Source of the DNA: CAJWPI01 sp964571215
GTDB taxonomy: Bacteria; Pseudomonadota; Gammaproteobacteria; Magnimaribacterales; Magnimaribacteraceae
Assembly (NCBI GenBank): GCA_964571215.1
Contig: CAZMZZ010000031.1
Location: 1 to 18,731, forward strand
Direction: 5' to 3'
DNA: 18,731 nt
The translations under genes and the position numbers were made by a program. Within the stretch, counting starts at the first letter, position 1. The number at the start of each line of letters is the position of its first letter. A model generated the notes under the pieces. It was not told the DNA's origin. It did no database searches and saw only the letters and a list, made by a program, of their open reading frames with translations. Shown here one piece after another: positions 1-7,619 of this stretch.

Positions 1-5
1 TGGCT

Positions 6-683
6 TTAGTGAGTAAGCTTGCCTTTATCTAGATGCAAAGTTCTTTTAGCAGAATCAGCAGCCATAGGATCATGAGTAACCATTAAGATAGTTTTATCAT
101 GATCTTTGTTAAGAATCTGTAATAATTCTAGAATCTCTGTTGCTGTATCTCTATCCAAATCACCGGTAGGTTCATCACAAACCAGTATATCTGGATCCGA
201 TACAAGTGCTCTTGCTATAGCCACCCTCTGTTGCTGCCCTCCTGACAGTTCATTTGGTTTATGGCCTGCTCTGTCAGCTAAACCAACAATTTCTAAAACG
301 GTATCCACGTGCGACTTCCGTTGTGAACCTGAAAGCTTAGTTAATAATAAGGGTAATTCGACATTTTTCTGTGCTGTTAATACAGGCAAAAGATTATAAA
401 ACTGAAAAATAAAACCTACATGGCTAGCCCTCCAGTTACTTAATTGTTTTGAATTCATTTTATCTAAATTCTCTCCGTCTACCTCTACACTTCCAGAGGT
501 AGGTGTATCTAAACCGCCTATAAGATTAAGCAGAGTAGACTTACCTGAACCTGAGGGACCCATTAAAGCTAAGAAATCACCCTTTGGTACTTCTAGATTT
601 AAATTGTCTAAAACTACAAGTTTTTCTCCTCCTCTTTGATAGGTTTTATTAACGCTATCTACTTTTACTAAAGAATCTGACAT
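6..683 (-). CDS. ABC transporter ATP-binding protein, MacB/LolD type
   Basis: This is the ATPase subunit of an inner-membrane ABC transporter of the MacB/LolD/FtsE class, whose members drive export or lipoprotein release by coupling ATP hydrolysis to a separate permease. All nucleotide-binding motifs are intact in its 225 residues: Walker A GPSGSGKST at 42-50, Q-loop Gln94 in FQFYNLLP, signature LSGGQQQR at 146-153, Walker B with DEPTGDLD from 170, and the switch His204. The start is supported by a strong Shine-Dalgarno (AAGGGGG, 691-697) that overlaps the stop codon of the upstream adaptor gene, so the two genes should be translated together. The HlyD/MacA-like neighbour points to a tripartite MacAB-type system. 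The permease is not in the window and probably begins just beyond the left edge. The transported substrate cannot be read from the sequence. Confidence 0.95.
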   Translation of the reverse strand: MSDSLVKVDSVNKTYQRGGEKLVVLDNLNLEVPKGDFLALMGPSGSGKSTLLNLIGGLDTPTSGSVEVDGENLDKMNSKQLSNWRASHVGFIFQFYNLLPVLTAQKNVELPLLLTKLSGSQRKSHVDTVLEIVGLADRAGHKPNELSGGQQQRVAIARALVSDPDILVCDEPTGDLDRDTATEILELLQILNKDHDKTILMVTHDPMAADSAKRTLHLDKGKLTH

Positions 684-695
684 ATAAAATCCCCC

Positions 696-1838
696 TTAGT
701 TTATAGAAACCTTTTGATTATTTTCTAAATCTTCATCGTAAGATGCAACTACTTGATCACCTGCTCTAATTCCCTTAATAACCCTTGAATAATTGGATGT
801 CTCTTCTGCTACTTCAATTTCTTGAATCAATATCCTTCCGTTTTTTACTAGAAGCACAAAGCTTGAATTATCATCTTTATAAACCGCAGCGTTAGGAACA
901 ATTACCCCTTCTTTTTTAGGACCAGAAGTCTCGGCTATTTTTTGCAGGAAGGAAACCCTTACACCCATATCAGGAAGGACTCTCTCATCCTTCTCTATTA
1001 ATCTTATTCTCACTCTAACAGTAGCTTTGTTTTTGTCTGCTGTAGGAATTATAGCTATTACTTCTGCCGGTATATCCCATTTCGGATAGGCATTTAAGTT
1101 AGCAAGCACAGGTTGATTAGACTCCACTCTATTAATAAAAGCTTCGTTTACATCAACTTCTATTTCTAATGAATCCATGTCTACAATGGTACAAATTCCT
1201 GTAGCAGTGAAGCCACCTCCAGCTGAAACGGGAGATATCATCTCTCCTGGTTGTGCAGCCTTAAAAACGACCACACCGCTAAAAGGAGCTAGTATTTGCA
1301 TATCGTTCAGTCTCTGCCTGCTCAAATCTACTAAAGCTTGCGCACCTTCCATTTGAGCTTCGGCTGTTTTTAATTGATCTGGACTAGCAAAATTCCCTTC
1401 AATAAGAGCACTGGTACTTTTAAAAACTAATTTAGCTTGCTTCAACTGGGATTCTGCATACGCAAGATCAGCCTTTTGAGTACTATCATCCAATTTAGCT
1501 AGCAACTGACCTTTGTTAACATACATTCCTTCTTCTATTAGTACTTCTAAAACCTTGCCAGTACTTTTCGACGAAACTGTGGCTTTTCTACGTGCAGTAA
1601 CATAACCAGAAGCATCTAAGATGCTACTTGCGGAGGATCCTGAGGCTTTAAGGGACTTAACTGTAAAGGTTGTAACTTTTTCAACTTCAGCTTCTGAGAA
1701 GAATAACCAACCTAAAATTCCAACTACAGCAATTGTTCCTATAAAAATTCCTATTTTCTTTATAGGTATAGGTTCATCATCAGATTTATCATCTGGGTTT
1801 ATTTTTAAATTATTTAAAAGATCTTCCTTATCTGCCAT
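696..1838 (-). CDS. HlyD/MacA-family periplasmic adaptor (membrane fusion protein)
   Basis: This 380-residue protein is an inner-membrane-anchored periplasmic adaptor that should link the ABC transporter to an outer-membrane channel or a periplasmic partner. A charged cytoplasmic tail (1-28) is followed by one transmembrane segment at about 29-47. Next comes a biotinyl-lipoyl-like half motif around 85-115 (GKVLEVLIEEGMYVNKGQLL), then a short alpha-helical hairpin at about 120-185. The second lipoyl half (ILAPFSGVVVFKAAQPGE) and beta-barrel and membrane-proximal domains follow. The hairpin is short, as in adaptors that serve MacB-type transporters. Its ATG lies inside the end of the upstream diheme cytochrome gene (11-base overlap), and the ABC ATPase follows after 12 bases. 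It is therefore physically part of the beta-helix/cytochrome operon. No outer-membrane TolC-like partner is encoded here. Confidence 0.92.
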   Translation of the reverse strand: MADKEDLLNNLKINPDDKSDDEPIPIKKIGIFIGTIAVVGILGWLFFSEAEVEKVTTFTVKSLKASGSSASSILDASGYVTARRKATVSSKSTGKVLEVLIEEGMYVNKGQLLAKLDDSTQKADLAYAESQLKQAKLVFKSTSALIEGNFASPDQLKTAEAQMEGAQALVDLSRQRLNDMQILAPFSGVVVFKAAQPGEMISPVSAGGGFTATGICTIVDMDSLEIEVDVNEAFINRVESNQPVLANLNAYPKWDIPAEVIAIIPTADKNKATVRVRIRLIEKDERVLPDMGVRVSFLQKIAETSGPKKEGVIVPNAAVYKDDNSSFVLLVKNGRILIQEIEVAEETSNYSRVIKGIRAGDQVVASYDEDLENNQKVSIN

Positions 1839-2883
1839 CTTTTCTCATAGAGTTTATCCATTCTTCAATAAGAAGAACAGCTTCTTTGTGTACTAATGAC
1901 CGTCCAGCTTCAGGCATCATAACCCCCGGATCAACAGAAAGCATTCTATATAACAAAATAGACTCTTGAGCATGTCCAGGAACGATGGAGTATTTTAGCC
2001 CTCCGCTGCCTCGGCCACTAGCTACCGGTTTTTTGAATATTCCAAGGCTTTTCTCTTTTGTTTCCATAAAATCTAGATAAAGTCCTGTTGAGTTGGCAGA
2101 ACCAGAGGGCATATGGCAATGTCCACAATTTATGGCCAAGTAAGATCTAGCTCTTTCTTCGAAGGAAAATTGCTTGTCCTTCCAGTTAGCATTCGAAACA
2201 ACATTGGTTGGTAATTCACTAATAATTCCACTTTCAAACCATTTAGCTAATTGATTTTGTTTTTTTTCACCATAGTTAAAATCCTTATTTAAATTTCGGG
2301 CTTTAGGCCCTATTGGAGAAATCTCATCACCAGCTTGATGGCATTCTTTACATTGATTGGTATTTGGGACTTTGTACCTAACTTGTCTCTTTACTCCCTC
2401 TTCATCTATCCAAGATGTTTTAATTGCTTTTCCAGCTATTTTAAGAAAAGCATCTGATTTATCTTGATTCCAAACATAAGAAGCAGCTACCCATTTATTT
2501 TCTTTCCTTAATAATAACCTTGTTTCAAGGAGATTTATTCCCTTTTGCAAATTGGTTTGATCATTTTGATAATAAAATGTCTTTATTAATGCTGTACCTA
2601 CAGGAAAGTCAAAAACCCAGTTCTTCTCCAGGGTTGCTTTCTTACCTTTTGGTACATAAATAAATCTTTTTTTGAGAGAATAATCGGAAAAGAGACTACT
2701 AATTAATTCGTAAGGTATTACACCTTCAGAGGGAGTTTGGGTTTTTAAATCTACAAAAAATTCGTATTCACTTAAACTATCAAAAAACTGATCTTCTAAG
2801 ACTGCAGAATCGTTAACTGCGAATAATGAGTTAATACTTATTAGAGCTGCTGTAATTAATGGATATCTAAATTGACTTCTCAC
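1828..2883 (-). CDS. secreted diheme c-type cytochrome, SO2930/HNE_0200-like family
   Basis: The 351-residue product has a Sec signal peptide (hydrophobic core 8-20, likely cut after LFA at about 22) and two covalent heme c motifs, CKECH at 178-182 and CGHCH at 253-257. Methionines near 322-323 (MMPE) could be a distal heme ligand. It should therefore be a periplasmic or surface electron carrier or redox enzyme that needs cytochrome c maturation. From memory it matches an uncharacterised family (HNE_0200/SO2930-like) that recurs next to parallel beta-helix proteins, and that is exactly the arrangement here. The start is GTG, overlapping the beta-helix stop by one base (TAGTG), which implies translational coupling. 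The N-terminal 170 residues hold no motif I recognise. The physiological electron donor and acceptor are unknown. Confidence 0.85.
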   Translation of the reverse strand: MRSQFRYPLITAALISINSLFAVNDSAVLEDQFFDSLSEYEFFVDLKTQTPSEGVIPYELISSLFSDYSLKKRFIYVPKGKKATLEKNWVFDFPVGTALIKTFYYQNDQTNLQKGINLLETRLLLRKENKWVAASYVWNQDKSDAFLKIAGKAIKTSWIDEEGVKRQVRYKVPNTNQCKECHQAGDEISPIGPKARNLNKDFNYGEKKQNQLAKWFESGIISELPTNVVSNANWKDKQFSFEERARSYLAINCGHCHMPSGSANSTGLYLDFMETKEKSLGIFKKPVASGRGSGGLKYSIVPGHAQESILLYRMLSVDPGVMMPEAGRSLVHKEAVLLIEEWINSMRKDGR

Positions 2884-4115
2884 TAAGTATCTTCTTTTCT
2901 TATCACCACTTCTTTTAAAGGAACTATTTTGCCCTTAAAATTTTGATAATTTCTATCGACCGGATTAGGCAATCCAATCATATAGTGAAGAGGTTTAATT
3001 GCCATAAAGCTAGCCTCTCCATTGTCGCCTAGAACTAGTCTTTCATCTTCTGGTTGACCTAGAATCATTTGAGTTAAAGGCAAGATGCCATCCCAAAAGA
3101 TATCAGGTATATTTCCCTTTGATAATTCAACGACAACAGCAGCAACTTCCTTACTCATGTCAGGAGCAAAACCTCCAGGTCCAAAATGATTTCCGTGAAC
3201 TTGTATAGATCGAGGGTGGGGGTAGTAGTTTTCATCTTCAGTTTCGCCTCCAAAAGTTACTATAGAAAGATTTACAGTTCCATTCCCTGAAATCTCATTA
3301 TTAAATATCTCTACATCTGAATTAGCCTGAATAATAATGCCTGTTCCTCTTGGCACTAAACCAACAATATTCCCTTCTGGAGCAAAGTTGTCTGTATCAT
3401 TATCAATTGCTTTATTGTTAAACACTCTAACATGATGACCGCCTTGTTTAGGCAAATCAGGAAGATCAAAGACTAAGATACCTCCTGTATTATGAGAAGC
3501 CTCATTTTCATAAACATCAGCAAAGTAAGAGTTTTCTATTTCTATTCCAGCTACATTGTATTGAGCCAGACTATTTCTCACTATTATGTTTTCTGATTGA
3601 CCTACATAGATTCCTGCATCAGAAGCTCCAATAGCTATACATCCATCAATAAGGACATTTCTTGATTCTACTGGATAGAGACCATAAGCTCCGTTAGTGC
3701 TTTTTGGTCCACCTGTCCATTCTGTTCGCAAATTAATCATATAAATGCCTTCAGCTCCAACTACTTTAAGGGCATCTCCCTTAGCATCTTCTATTGCAAA
3801 ATCTTTAAGAGTCACCCCACTTGAGGTCACCAATAAACCTTGTGCTCCACTGACTTGATTCTTAAAGCTTAAAACTGTTCTGTCGTGACCCTCTCCTAGA
3901 ATGGATACTTTATCTACATCAAGAGATAAACCGTCTTCAAGTTCATAAATTCCTTCCTTTAGAAGCAATGTATCTCCTGGTTGTAATAATATTAAGGCTT
4001 CTTGTATTTCTTCTTGGCTATTCAGGTTTGGCTGAAGAGAAACCTCTTTTCCATAACAAAAAAAACTGAATAAAACTAAAAAAGAAGTAAAATATTTTAA
4101 ATAAAAATTATTCAT
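2883..4115 (-). CDS. secreted parallel beta-helix repeat protein
   Basis: The 410-residue product has an N-terminal signal (hydrophobic 4-20, likely signal peptidase I cleavage near YG at 21-22). Cys20 lies near the predicted cleavage site but the residues before it (S-F-F) do not make a convincing lipobox. From about residue 70 to 310 the chain shows repeated right-handed beta-helix (PbH1) turns rich in G, N, V and I, for example VTLKDFAIEDAKGDALKV, VLIDGCIAIGASDAGIYV, IIVRNSLAQYNVAGIEIE and VEIFNNEISGNG. Such folds occur in polysaccharide lyases, epimerases and NosD-like periplasmic proteins; no catalytic motif is evident. It is the first gene of the leftward operon, with a clear ribosome site (GGGGAG just upstream of the ATG). 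Its stop overlaps the diheme cytochrome start. Members of this family are known to pair with that cytochrome family; their shared function is not established. Confidence 0.88.
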   Translation of the reverse strand: MNNFYLKYFTSFLVLFSFFCYGKEVSLQPNLNSQEEIQEALILLQPGDTLLLKEGIYELEDGLSLDVDKVSILGEGHDRTVLSFKNQVSGAQGLLVTSSGVTLKDFAIEDAKGDALKVVGAEGIYMINLRTEWTGGPKSTNGAYGLYPVESRNVLIDGCIAIGASDAGIYVGQSENIIVRNSLAQYNVAGIEIENSYFADVYENEASHNTGGILVFDLPDLPKQGGHHVRVFNNKAIDNDTDNFAPEGNIVGLVPRGTGIIIQANSDVEIFNNEISGNGTVNLSIVTFGGETEDENYYPHPRSIQVHGNHFGPGGFAPDMSKEVAAVVVELSKGNIPDIFWDGILPLTQMILGQPEDERLVLGDNGEASFMAIKPLHYMIGLPNPVDRNYQNFKGKIVPLKEVVIRKEDT

Positions 4116-4176
4116 TAGCTCTCCCCAAACTGATAAGGTATTATTTTTTCATATCTAACGTATAACATAAATAACT
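4116..4176. promoter_or_regulatory. divergent intergenic region between two operons
   Basis: These 61 bases separate the heads of the leftward beta-helix/cytochrome/ABC operon and the rightward c-di-GMP operon, so both promoters should lie here or nearby. TATAAC at 4161-4166 is a possible plus-strand -10 but has no good -35 partner. If used, it would start transcription only a few bases before the ATG at 4177, giving an almost leaderless mRNA, in keeping with the absence of a Shine-Dalgarno there. On the minus strand I see no convincing sigma70 pair, only a good ribosome site. The assignment is positional. Confidence 0.3.
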
Positions 4177-4650
4177 ATGTCTTTAGAAGAAATTATCTTA
4201 ATTCTCCAAACTTTGGGGCCATTTACTGTTTTGGTAACAGTATATTTTCTTGTAACTGAGCTTAAAGAGCAAAATAAAGTAGCCAGAGCAAACGCTAGGC
4301 AGAATATAGCTGATAGCCATCAAAAACTTGCTTTGGCTGGATTAAACCCGGATATAGTTAAAGTAAAGATCAAGCTTAAGAAGAATGAGCCTCTAAGTGA
4401 TGAAGAAGAATCTATTTACCTTACTCACTTTTCTGCCATAGTAAGAGCAAGGCAGAACCAACATTATCAACACTCTATAGGTATGCTTGATGAGGATGAA
4501 TGGAGAGCCATGGTTTCATCTTTTAAGACCTTGCTAAGCGATCCGAAGAACTTGGAAATTTGGAGCTTTATTTCTCCAACTTTCCCGCAGGATTTCGTAG
4601 ATTTTGTAAATGAAAAGATTCAAGAAGGACAAATATACACAAAAAAGTAG
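4177..4650 (+). CDS. small single-span membrane protein of unknown function
   Basis: This 157-residue protein has one N-terminal hydrophobic segment (about 5-27), followed by a positively charged stretch (KEQNKVARANARQN) and a mostly helical, charged soluble domain. By the positive-inside rule the C-terminal part is probably cytoplasmic. Its general pattern (short N-terminal helix, then an acidic/basic helical region with conserved-looking F, W and R residues such as RARQNQHYQHS and DEDEWRAMVSSF) resembles a common type of uncharacterised marine bacterial protein, but I cannot name a family. There is no clear Shine-Dalgarno before the ATG. It heads the c-di-GMP operon, ending 9 bases before the EAL gene, so a signalling or membrane-tethering role is possible but unproven. 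Confidence 0.75.
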   Translation: MSLEEIILILQTLGPFTVLVTVYFLVTELKEQNKVARANARQNIADSHQKLALAGLNPDIVKVKIKLKKNEPLSDEEESIYLTHFSAIVRARQNQHYQHSIGMLDEDEWRAMVSSFKTLLSDPKNLEIWSFISPTFPQDFVDFVNEKIQEGQIYTKK

Positions 4651-4659
4651 ATTAGAAGA

Positions 4660-5766
4660 ATGGATACTCAAAAAGAACACCTTGATTACCTTTTTAGGTC
4701 TTTGCAACACCACCCAAGTCCATATCTTATTTATGAACTAGATGGTTCTCTTAAATGGTCGAATCTAGCTGCAAGATATATATTTAGAATGGATAATTTA
4801 GAAGATTTGAGCATAAAAAGTATTGATGAAGAAAGCATAAAGAATAGTGTTTCTAAAGACCCGATAGCTCAATCTTACGAAACGCCTATTGAAATTCAAC
4901 TAAGAGATATAAGATTTTTTATAAGAACTAGGGTTCACCTTATTCCGGTCGAAGAATCAGAAGGGTTTTTCTTGATAGAGATACTGTGTCCTTCAAGAGA
5001 GGGCTTAGAAGCTTTAAGACAAACTATAGCTTGCATAGAGTTTGATCGGATTGATCTAGCTTATCAAAAACAAGTAGACCTAGACACAGGTGAGATTACT
5101 GGTATTGAAGCCTTGTTAAGAATGAAAGATGAAAAAGGAGAAATAATCCCAAATGACAAATTAATTCCTCAAATTGAAGGAGAAAGTCTTTTCTCTTTAG
5201 TAGTACTAGCTTCTTTAACAAAACTAAGTGAGTTTTTAGAAGCAAAAAATTCATTAGGATTAGATAAAGCAACTATTTATTTAAATGTTTCCGCACATAC
5301 TGTTATGCACCCGGAATTCTGTAATGTTTTTTTAGATTTCGTAGATAAAATGAACCTTAAACCAAACGAATTTGGCCTTGAAGTAACAGAAACAGCAGAA
5401 TTAAGTAATACGGAAACTGCAGCAAAATCTTTAAAGATATTAAAGGACAAGGGTATAAAAATTGCTTTAGATGATTTTGGTGCTGGCTATTCTTCTCTTA
5501 GATATTTAAAAGATTTACCAGTAGATGTTGTTAAGCTAGATAAGTTATTCACTAGTGAAGTAGATGATCCAACTACTGGTAGGTTGATTAGTTTTGTAAT
5601 TGAAGTCTGCAAAGCATTAAATTTAGAAATGATAGGAGAAGGTATAGAAAATGAAGGACAAAAAAAAGCTATGATGGATATAGGATGCAAGATAGGGCAA
5701 GGATTTTTAATGCATAAACCTGAATTTCTGGAAACGTTTAAGACAAAACTTAATTCTGATGACTAA
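4660..5766 (+). CDS. EAL-domain cyclic-di-GMP phosphodiesterase with N-terminal PAS-like domain
   Basis: EAL domains hydrolyse c-di-GMP to pGpG. This 368-residue protein has a PAS-like sensor at about 15-110 (PSPYLIYELDGSLKWSNLAARY at its start) and an EAL domain at about 128-362. The catalytic set looks complete: EALLR at 150-154, Asn209 in LNVS, Glu241 in LEVTE, the DDFGAGYSSL loop-6 motif at 271-280, Lys292, Glu327 and Glu330 in GEGIEN, and Gln347 in GQGF. I therefore expect an active phosphodiesterase rather than a degenerate receptor. It has no transmembrane segment, so it is cytoplasmic. The gene overlaps the downstream GGDEF gene by 8 bases (ATGACTAA), so a c-di-GMP hydrolase and a synthase are made from the same transcript and probably in coupled amounts. 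The PAS ligand is unknown. Confidence 0.93.
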   Translation: MDTQKEHLDYLFRSLQHHPSPYLIYELDGSLKWSNLAARYIFRMDNLEDLSIKSIDEESIKNSVSKDPIAQSYETPIEIQLRDIRFFIRTRVHLIPVEESEGFFLIEILCPSREGLEALRQTIACIEFDRIDLAYQKQVDLDTGEITGIEALLRMKDEKGEIIPNDKLIPQIEGESLFSLVVLASLTKLSEFLEAKNSLGLDKATIYLNVSAHTVMHPEFCNVFLDFVDKMNLKPNEFGLEVTETAELSNTETAAKSLKILKDKGIKIALDDFGAGYSSLRYLKDLPVDVVKLDKLFTSEVDDPTTGRLISFVIEVCKALNLEMIGEGIENEGQKKAMMDIGCKIGQGFLMHKPEFLETFKTKLNSDD

Positions 5767-7243
5767 AGCTGATAAATATTTTGGAAAAGCAACCTCAAAG
5801 GGTGCCGAAGAAATACTGCTAACACAAATTAAGCAAGAATTTACAACACCTGCCGATGCTATTTCTGACTATATAGAACTTATTGAAAAAAATATAAACG
5901 AGTCTAATTTAAAGGCAGATCAAGAAATCGAACAGATCAAATCGGGTTGTAAGAAATTAATCGATCAATATGAAGAAGCTTTTATTGAACATACGGGTCC
6001 AAAAGCGTCTACAGAAGATAAAACACCTGAAGAATATTCTGAATTAAGACATAATCTTAGAACTCCTCTAAACGCCATAATTGGTTATAGTGAAATATTA
6101 ATAGAGGACTTAGAAGAGGACCTCACAGAACAATCAATTTCTGATTTACAAACAATTATCAATCTCTCCAGAGAGATTGAGAAAGCAATAGAAAAGTTTG
6201 TGGATTATATTAGAGGGGCGTTAATAAATAAAAGTGAAGGAGAAGTTAATGATCAATTGGAGTCAGCAGAAGCACTTTTTAAATCTCTTGGAAACATTGA
6301 TTATACATTTGAGCTTAATGAACATGTCCAAAACGCAGATGTACTTATAGTCGATGATAATAAAACTAATTGCGAAGTACTTGAAAGAAGATTAAATGCT
6401 CAGGGATTGAATTGCAGAACTGCTTATGATGGACAGTCAGCAATAAGTGAAGTAAAGAAGAAGGTTCCAGATTTGATTTTGCTCGATGTTATCCTTCCTG
6501 ACATCAATGGGTTAGAACTGCTTAAAGGTTTTAGAGAAGAACATCAAAGTGATTCTTTACCTGTAATTATGGTTTCTGCATTCAATGATGTAGATAGTAT
6601 CGCTAAATGTATCCAATTAGGAGCTCAAGACTATTTACCAAAGCCTCTGAATGGGACTATCTTATTAGCAAAAGTTGTATCCTGTCTTGAAAGGAAGTTT
6701 TTTAGAGAAAGAGAGCAAGAACTGGTAAATGAACTTCATATAAGAGCAACTACAGACCAGCTAACAGGAATCTATAACCGTCGTGTAGTTTTTGAAGCAT
6801 TAGAAAGATCCTTTAATGAAGTCCAAGCTGGTGAAAGAGAAAACTTTTCTGTGATTATGCTTGATATAGACCATTTCAAAAAAGTAAATGATACTTATGG
6901 TCATGCTGGGGGAGATGAAGTACTAAAAATTATGGCAACAACTTTGAATGAATTAATAACAGAACCTAATATTCTTGGGAGAATAGGAGGGGAAGAGTTT
7001 CTTGGAGTTATTTTAGATAAAGATATTAAAGAAATGGCTGCTTTTTGTGATAAATTAAGAAAAGGTATAAAAAATAATGTAGTGGAGTTTGAAGGAAAAT
7101 CTATAAAAATTACTTCAAGTGGAGGTATAGCAAATACTGAAGAGTCACAAAATGCTTCAGATCTTGTAAATAAGGCAGACGAAAGATTATACGAAGCGAA
7201 GAAAAAGGGAAGAGATCAATTTATATTTTCCCAAGTTTTTTAA
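5759..7243 (+). CDS. H-box (DHp-like)-receiver-GGDEF diguanylate cyclase
   Basis: This 494-residue cytoplasmic protein synthesises c-di-GMP under phosphorelay control. Order of domains: an H-box-like helix with Gln in place of His (about 21-43, QEFTTPADAISDY); a second H-box with His98 (RHNLRTPLNAIIGY, 97-110); a linker; a receiver at about 193-312 (acidic pair D199/D200, phospho-acceptor Asp243, Lys295-Pro); and a GGDEF domain at about 325-492. The cyclase signature is GGEEF at 410-414, with the metal-site segment LDIDHFKKVNDTYGH, so it should be active. No HATPase domain is present. The residue after His98 is Asn instead of the acidic residue that histidine kinases use for autophosphorylation. 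The usual product-inhibition I-site (RxxD) reads TEPN at 401-404 and appears lost. It overlaps the EAL gene and precedes the response regulator by 14 bases. Confidence 0.93.
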   Translation: MTKADKYFGKATSKGAEEILLTQIKQEFTTPADAISDYIELIEKNINESNLKADQEIEQIKSGCKKLIDQYEEAFIEHTGPKASTEDKTPEEYSELRHNLRTPLNAIIGYSEILIEDLEEDLTEQSISDLQTIINLSREIEKAIEKFVDYIRGALINKSEGEVNDQLESAEALFKSLGNIDYTFELNEHVQNADVLIVDDNKTNCEVLERRLNAQGLNCRTAYDGQSAISEVKKKVPDLILLDVILPDINGLELLKGFREEHQSDSLPVIMVSAFNDVDSIAKCIQLGAQDYLPKPLNGTILLAKVVSCLERKFFREREQELVNELHIRATTDQLTGIYNRRVVFEALERSFNEVQAGERENFSVIMLDIDHFKKVNDTYGHAGGDEVLKIMATTLNELITEPNILGRIGGEEFLGVILDKDIKEMAAFCDKLRKGIKNNVVEFEGKSIKITSSGGIANTEESQNASDLVNKADERLYEAKKKGRDQFIFSQVF

Positions 7244-7244
7244 C

Positions 7245-7250
7245 AAGGAG
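7245..7250 (+). promoter_or_regulatory. strong Shine-Dalgarno for the single-domain response regulator
   Basis: AAGGAG lies 7 bases before the ATG at 7258 and right after the GGDEF stop codon. It is the best ribosome site of the rightward operon, suggesting the receiver protein is made in higher amounts than the enzymes before it. Confidence 0.8.
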
Positions 7251-7257
7251 TGTAAAT

Positions 7258-7617
7258 ATGGCAAAAATTCTATACGTTGAAGATAACGAAATGAACCGCG
7301 ATATGCTATCAAGAAGACTTCAGAGGAGAGAGCATGAGGTTTTAATAGCAGTAGATGGAAAAGAAGGCTTAGAAAAAATTAAATCTGAAAAGCCTGATAT
7401 TGTTCTAATGGATATGGGTCTTCCTGTTATGGATGGATGGGAAGCAACAACAAAAGCAAAGGAAGATGATGAAATTAAGTCTATTCCCATCATAGCCCTA
7501 ACAGCTCATGCCCTAGAGTCTGATAGACAAAAGGCACTTGAATGCGGAGCAGATGATTTTGATACTAAGCCTATTGATTTCAAGAGACTATTACAGAAGA
7601 TTGAAGACCTCTTGTAG
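7258..7617 (+). CDS. single-domain response regulator (CheY/DivK-like)
   Basis: The 119-residue product is a receiver domain with no output domain. Conserved features are all present: acidic pair Glu8/Asp9, phospho-acceptor Asp52 in LMDMGLP, Thr82 in ALTAHA, and Lys104-Pro105. It most resembles DivK-type receivers found with hybrid kinases, which act as phosphorelay shuttles or by binding partner proteins. Its position as last gene of the c-di-GMP operon, facing the hybrid kinase gene only 2 bases beyond its stop, suggests that it receives phosphate from that kinase or from His98 of the GGDEF protein. The start codon is fixed by the strong AAGGAG site. No DNA-binding region exists, so it is not a transcription factor. 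Confidence 0.93.
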   Translation: MAKILYVEDNEMNRDMLSRRLQRREHEVLIAVDGKEGLEKIKSEKPDIVLMDMGLPVMDGWEATTKAKEDDEIKSIPIIALTAHALESDRQKALECGADDFDTKPIDFKRLLQKIEDLL

Positions 7618-7619
7618 TG

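Noticed and set aside
106..399. Plus-strand open frame of 97 codons opposite the ABC ATPase gene
   Set aside because: It lies wholly antisense to an intact ATPase with all motifs and has no recognisable domain. It is a shadow frame.
2883..4115. Naming the beta-helix gene nosD
   Set aside because: Only the fold and operon logic are similar. The ABC ATPase is MacB/LolD type and there is no nosZ, nosL or nosY.
4016..4115. Lipoprotein signal at Cys20 of the beta-helix protein
   Set aside because: The residues before Cys (S-F-F) do not fit a lipobox; ordinary signal peptidase cleavage is more likely.
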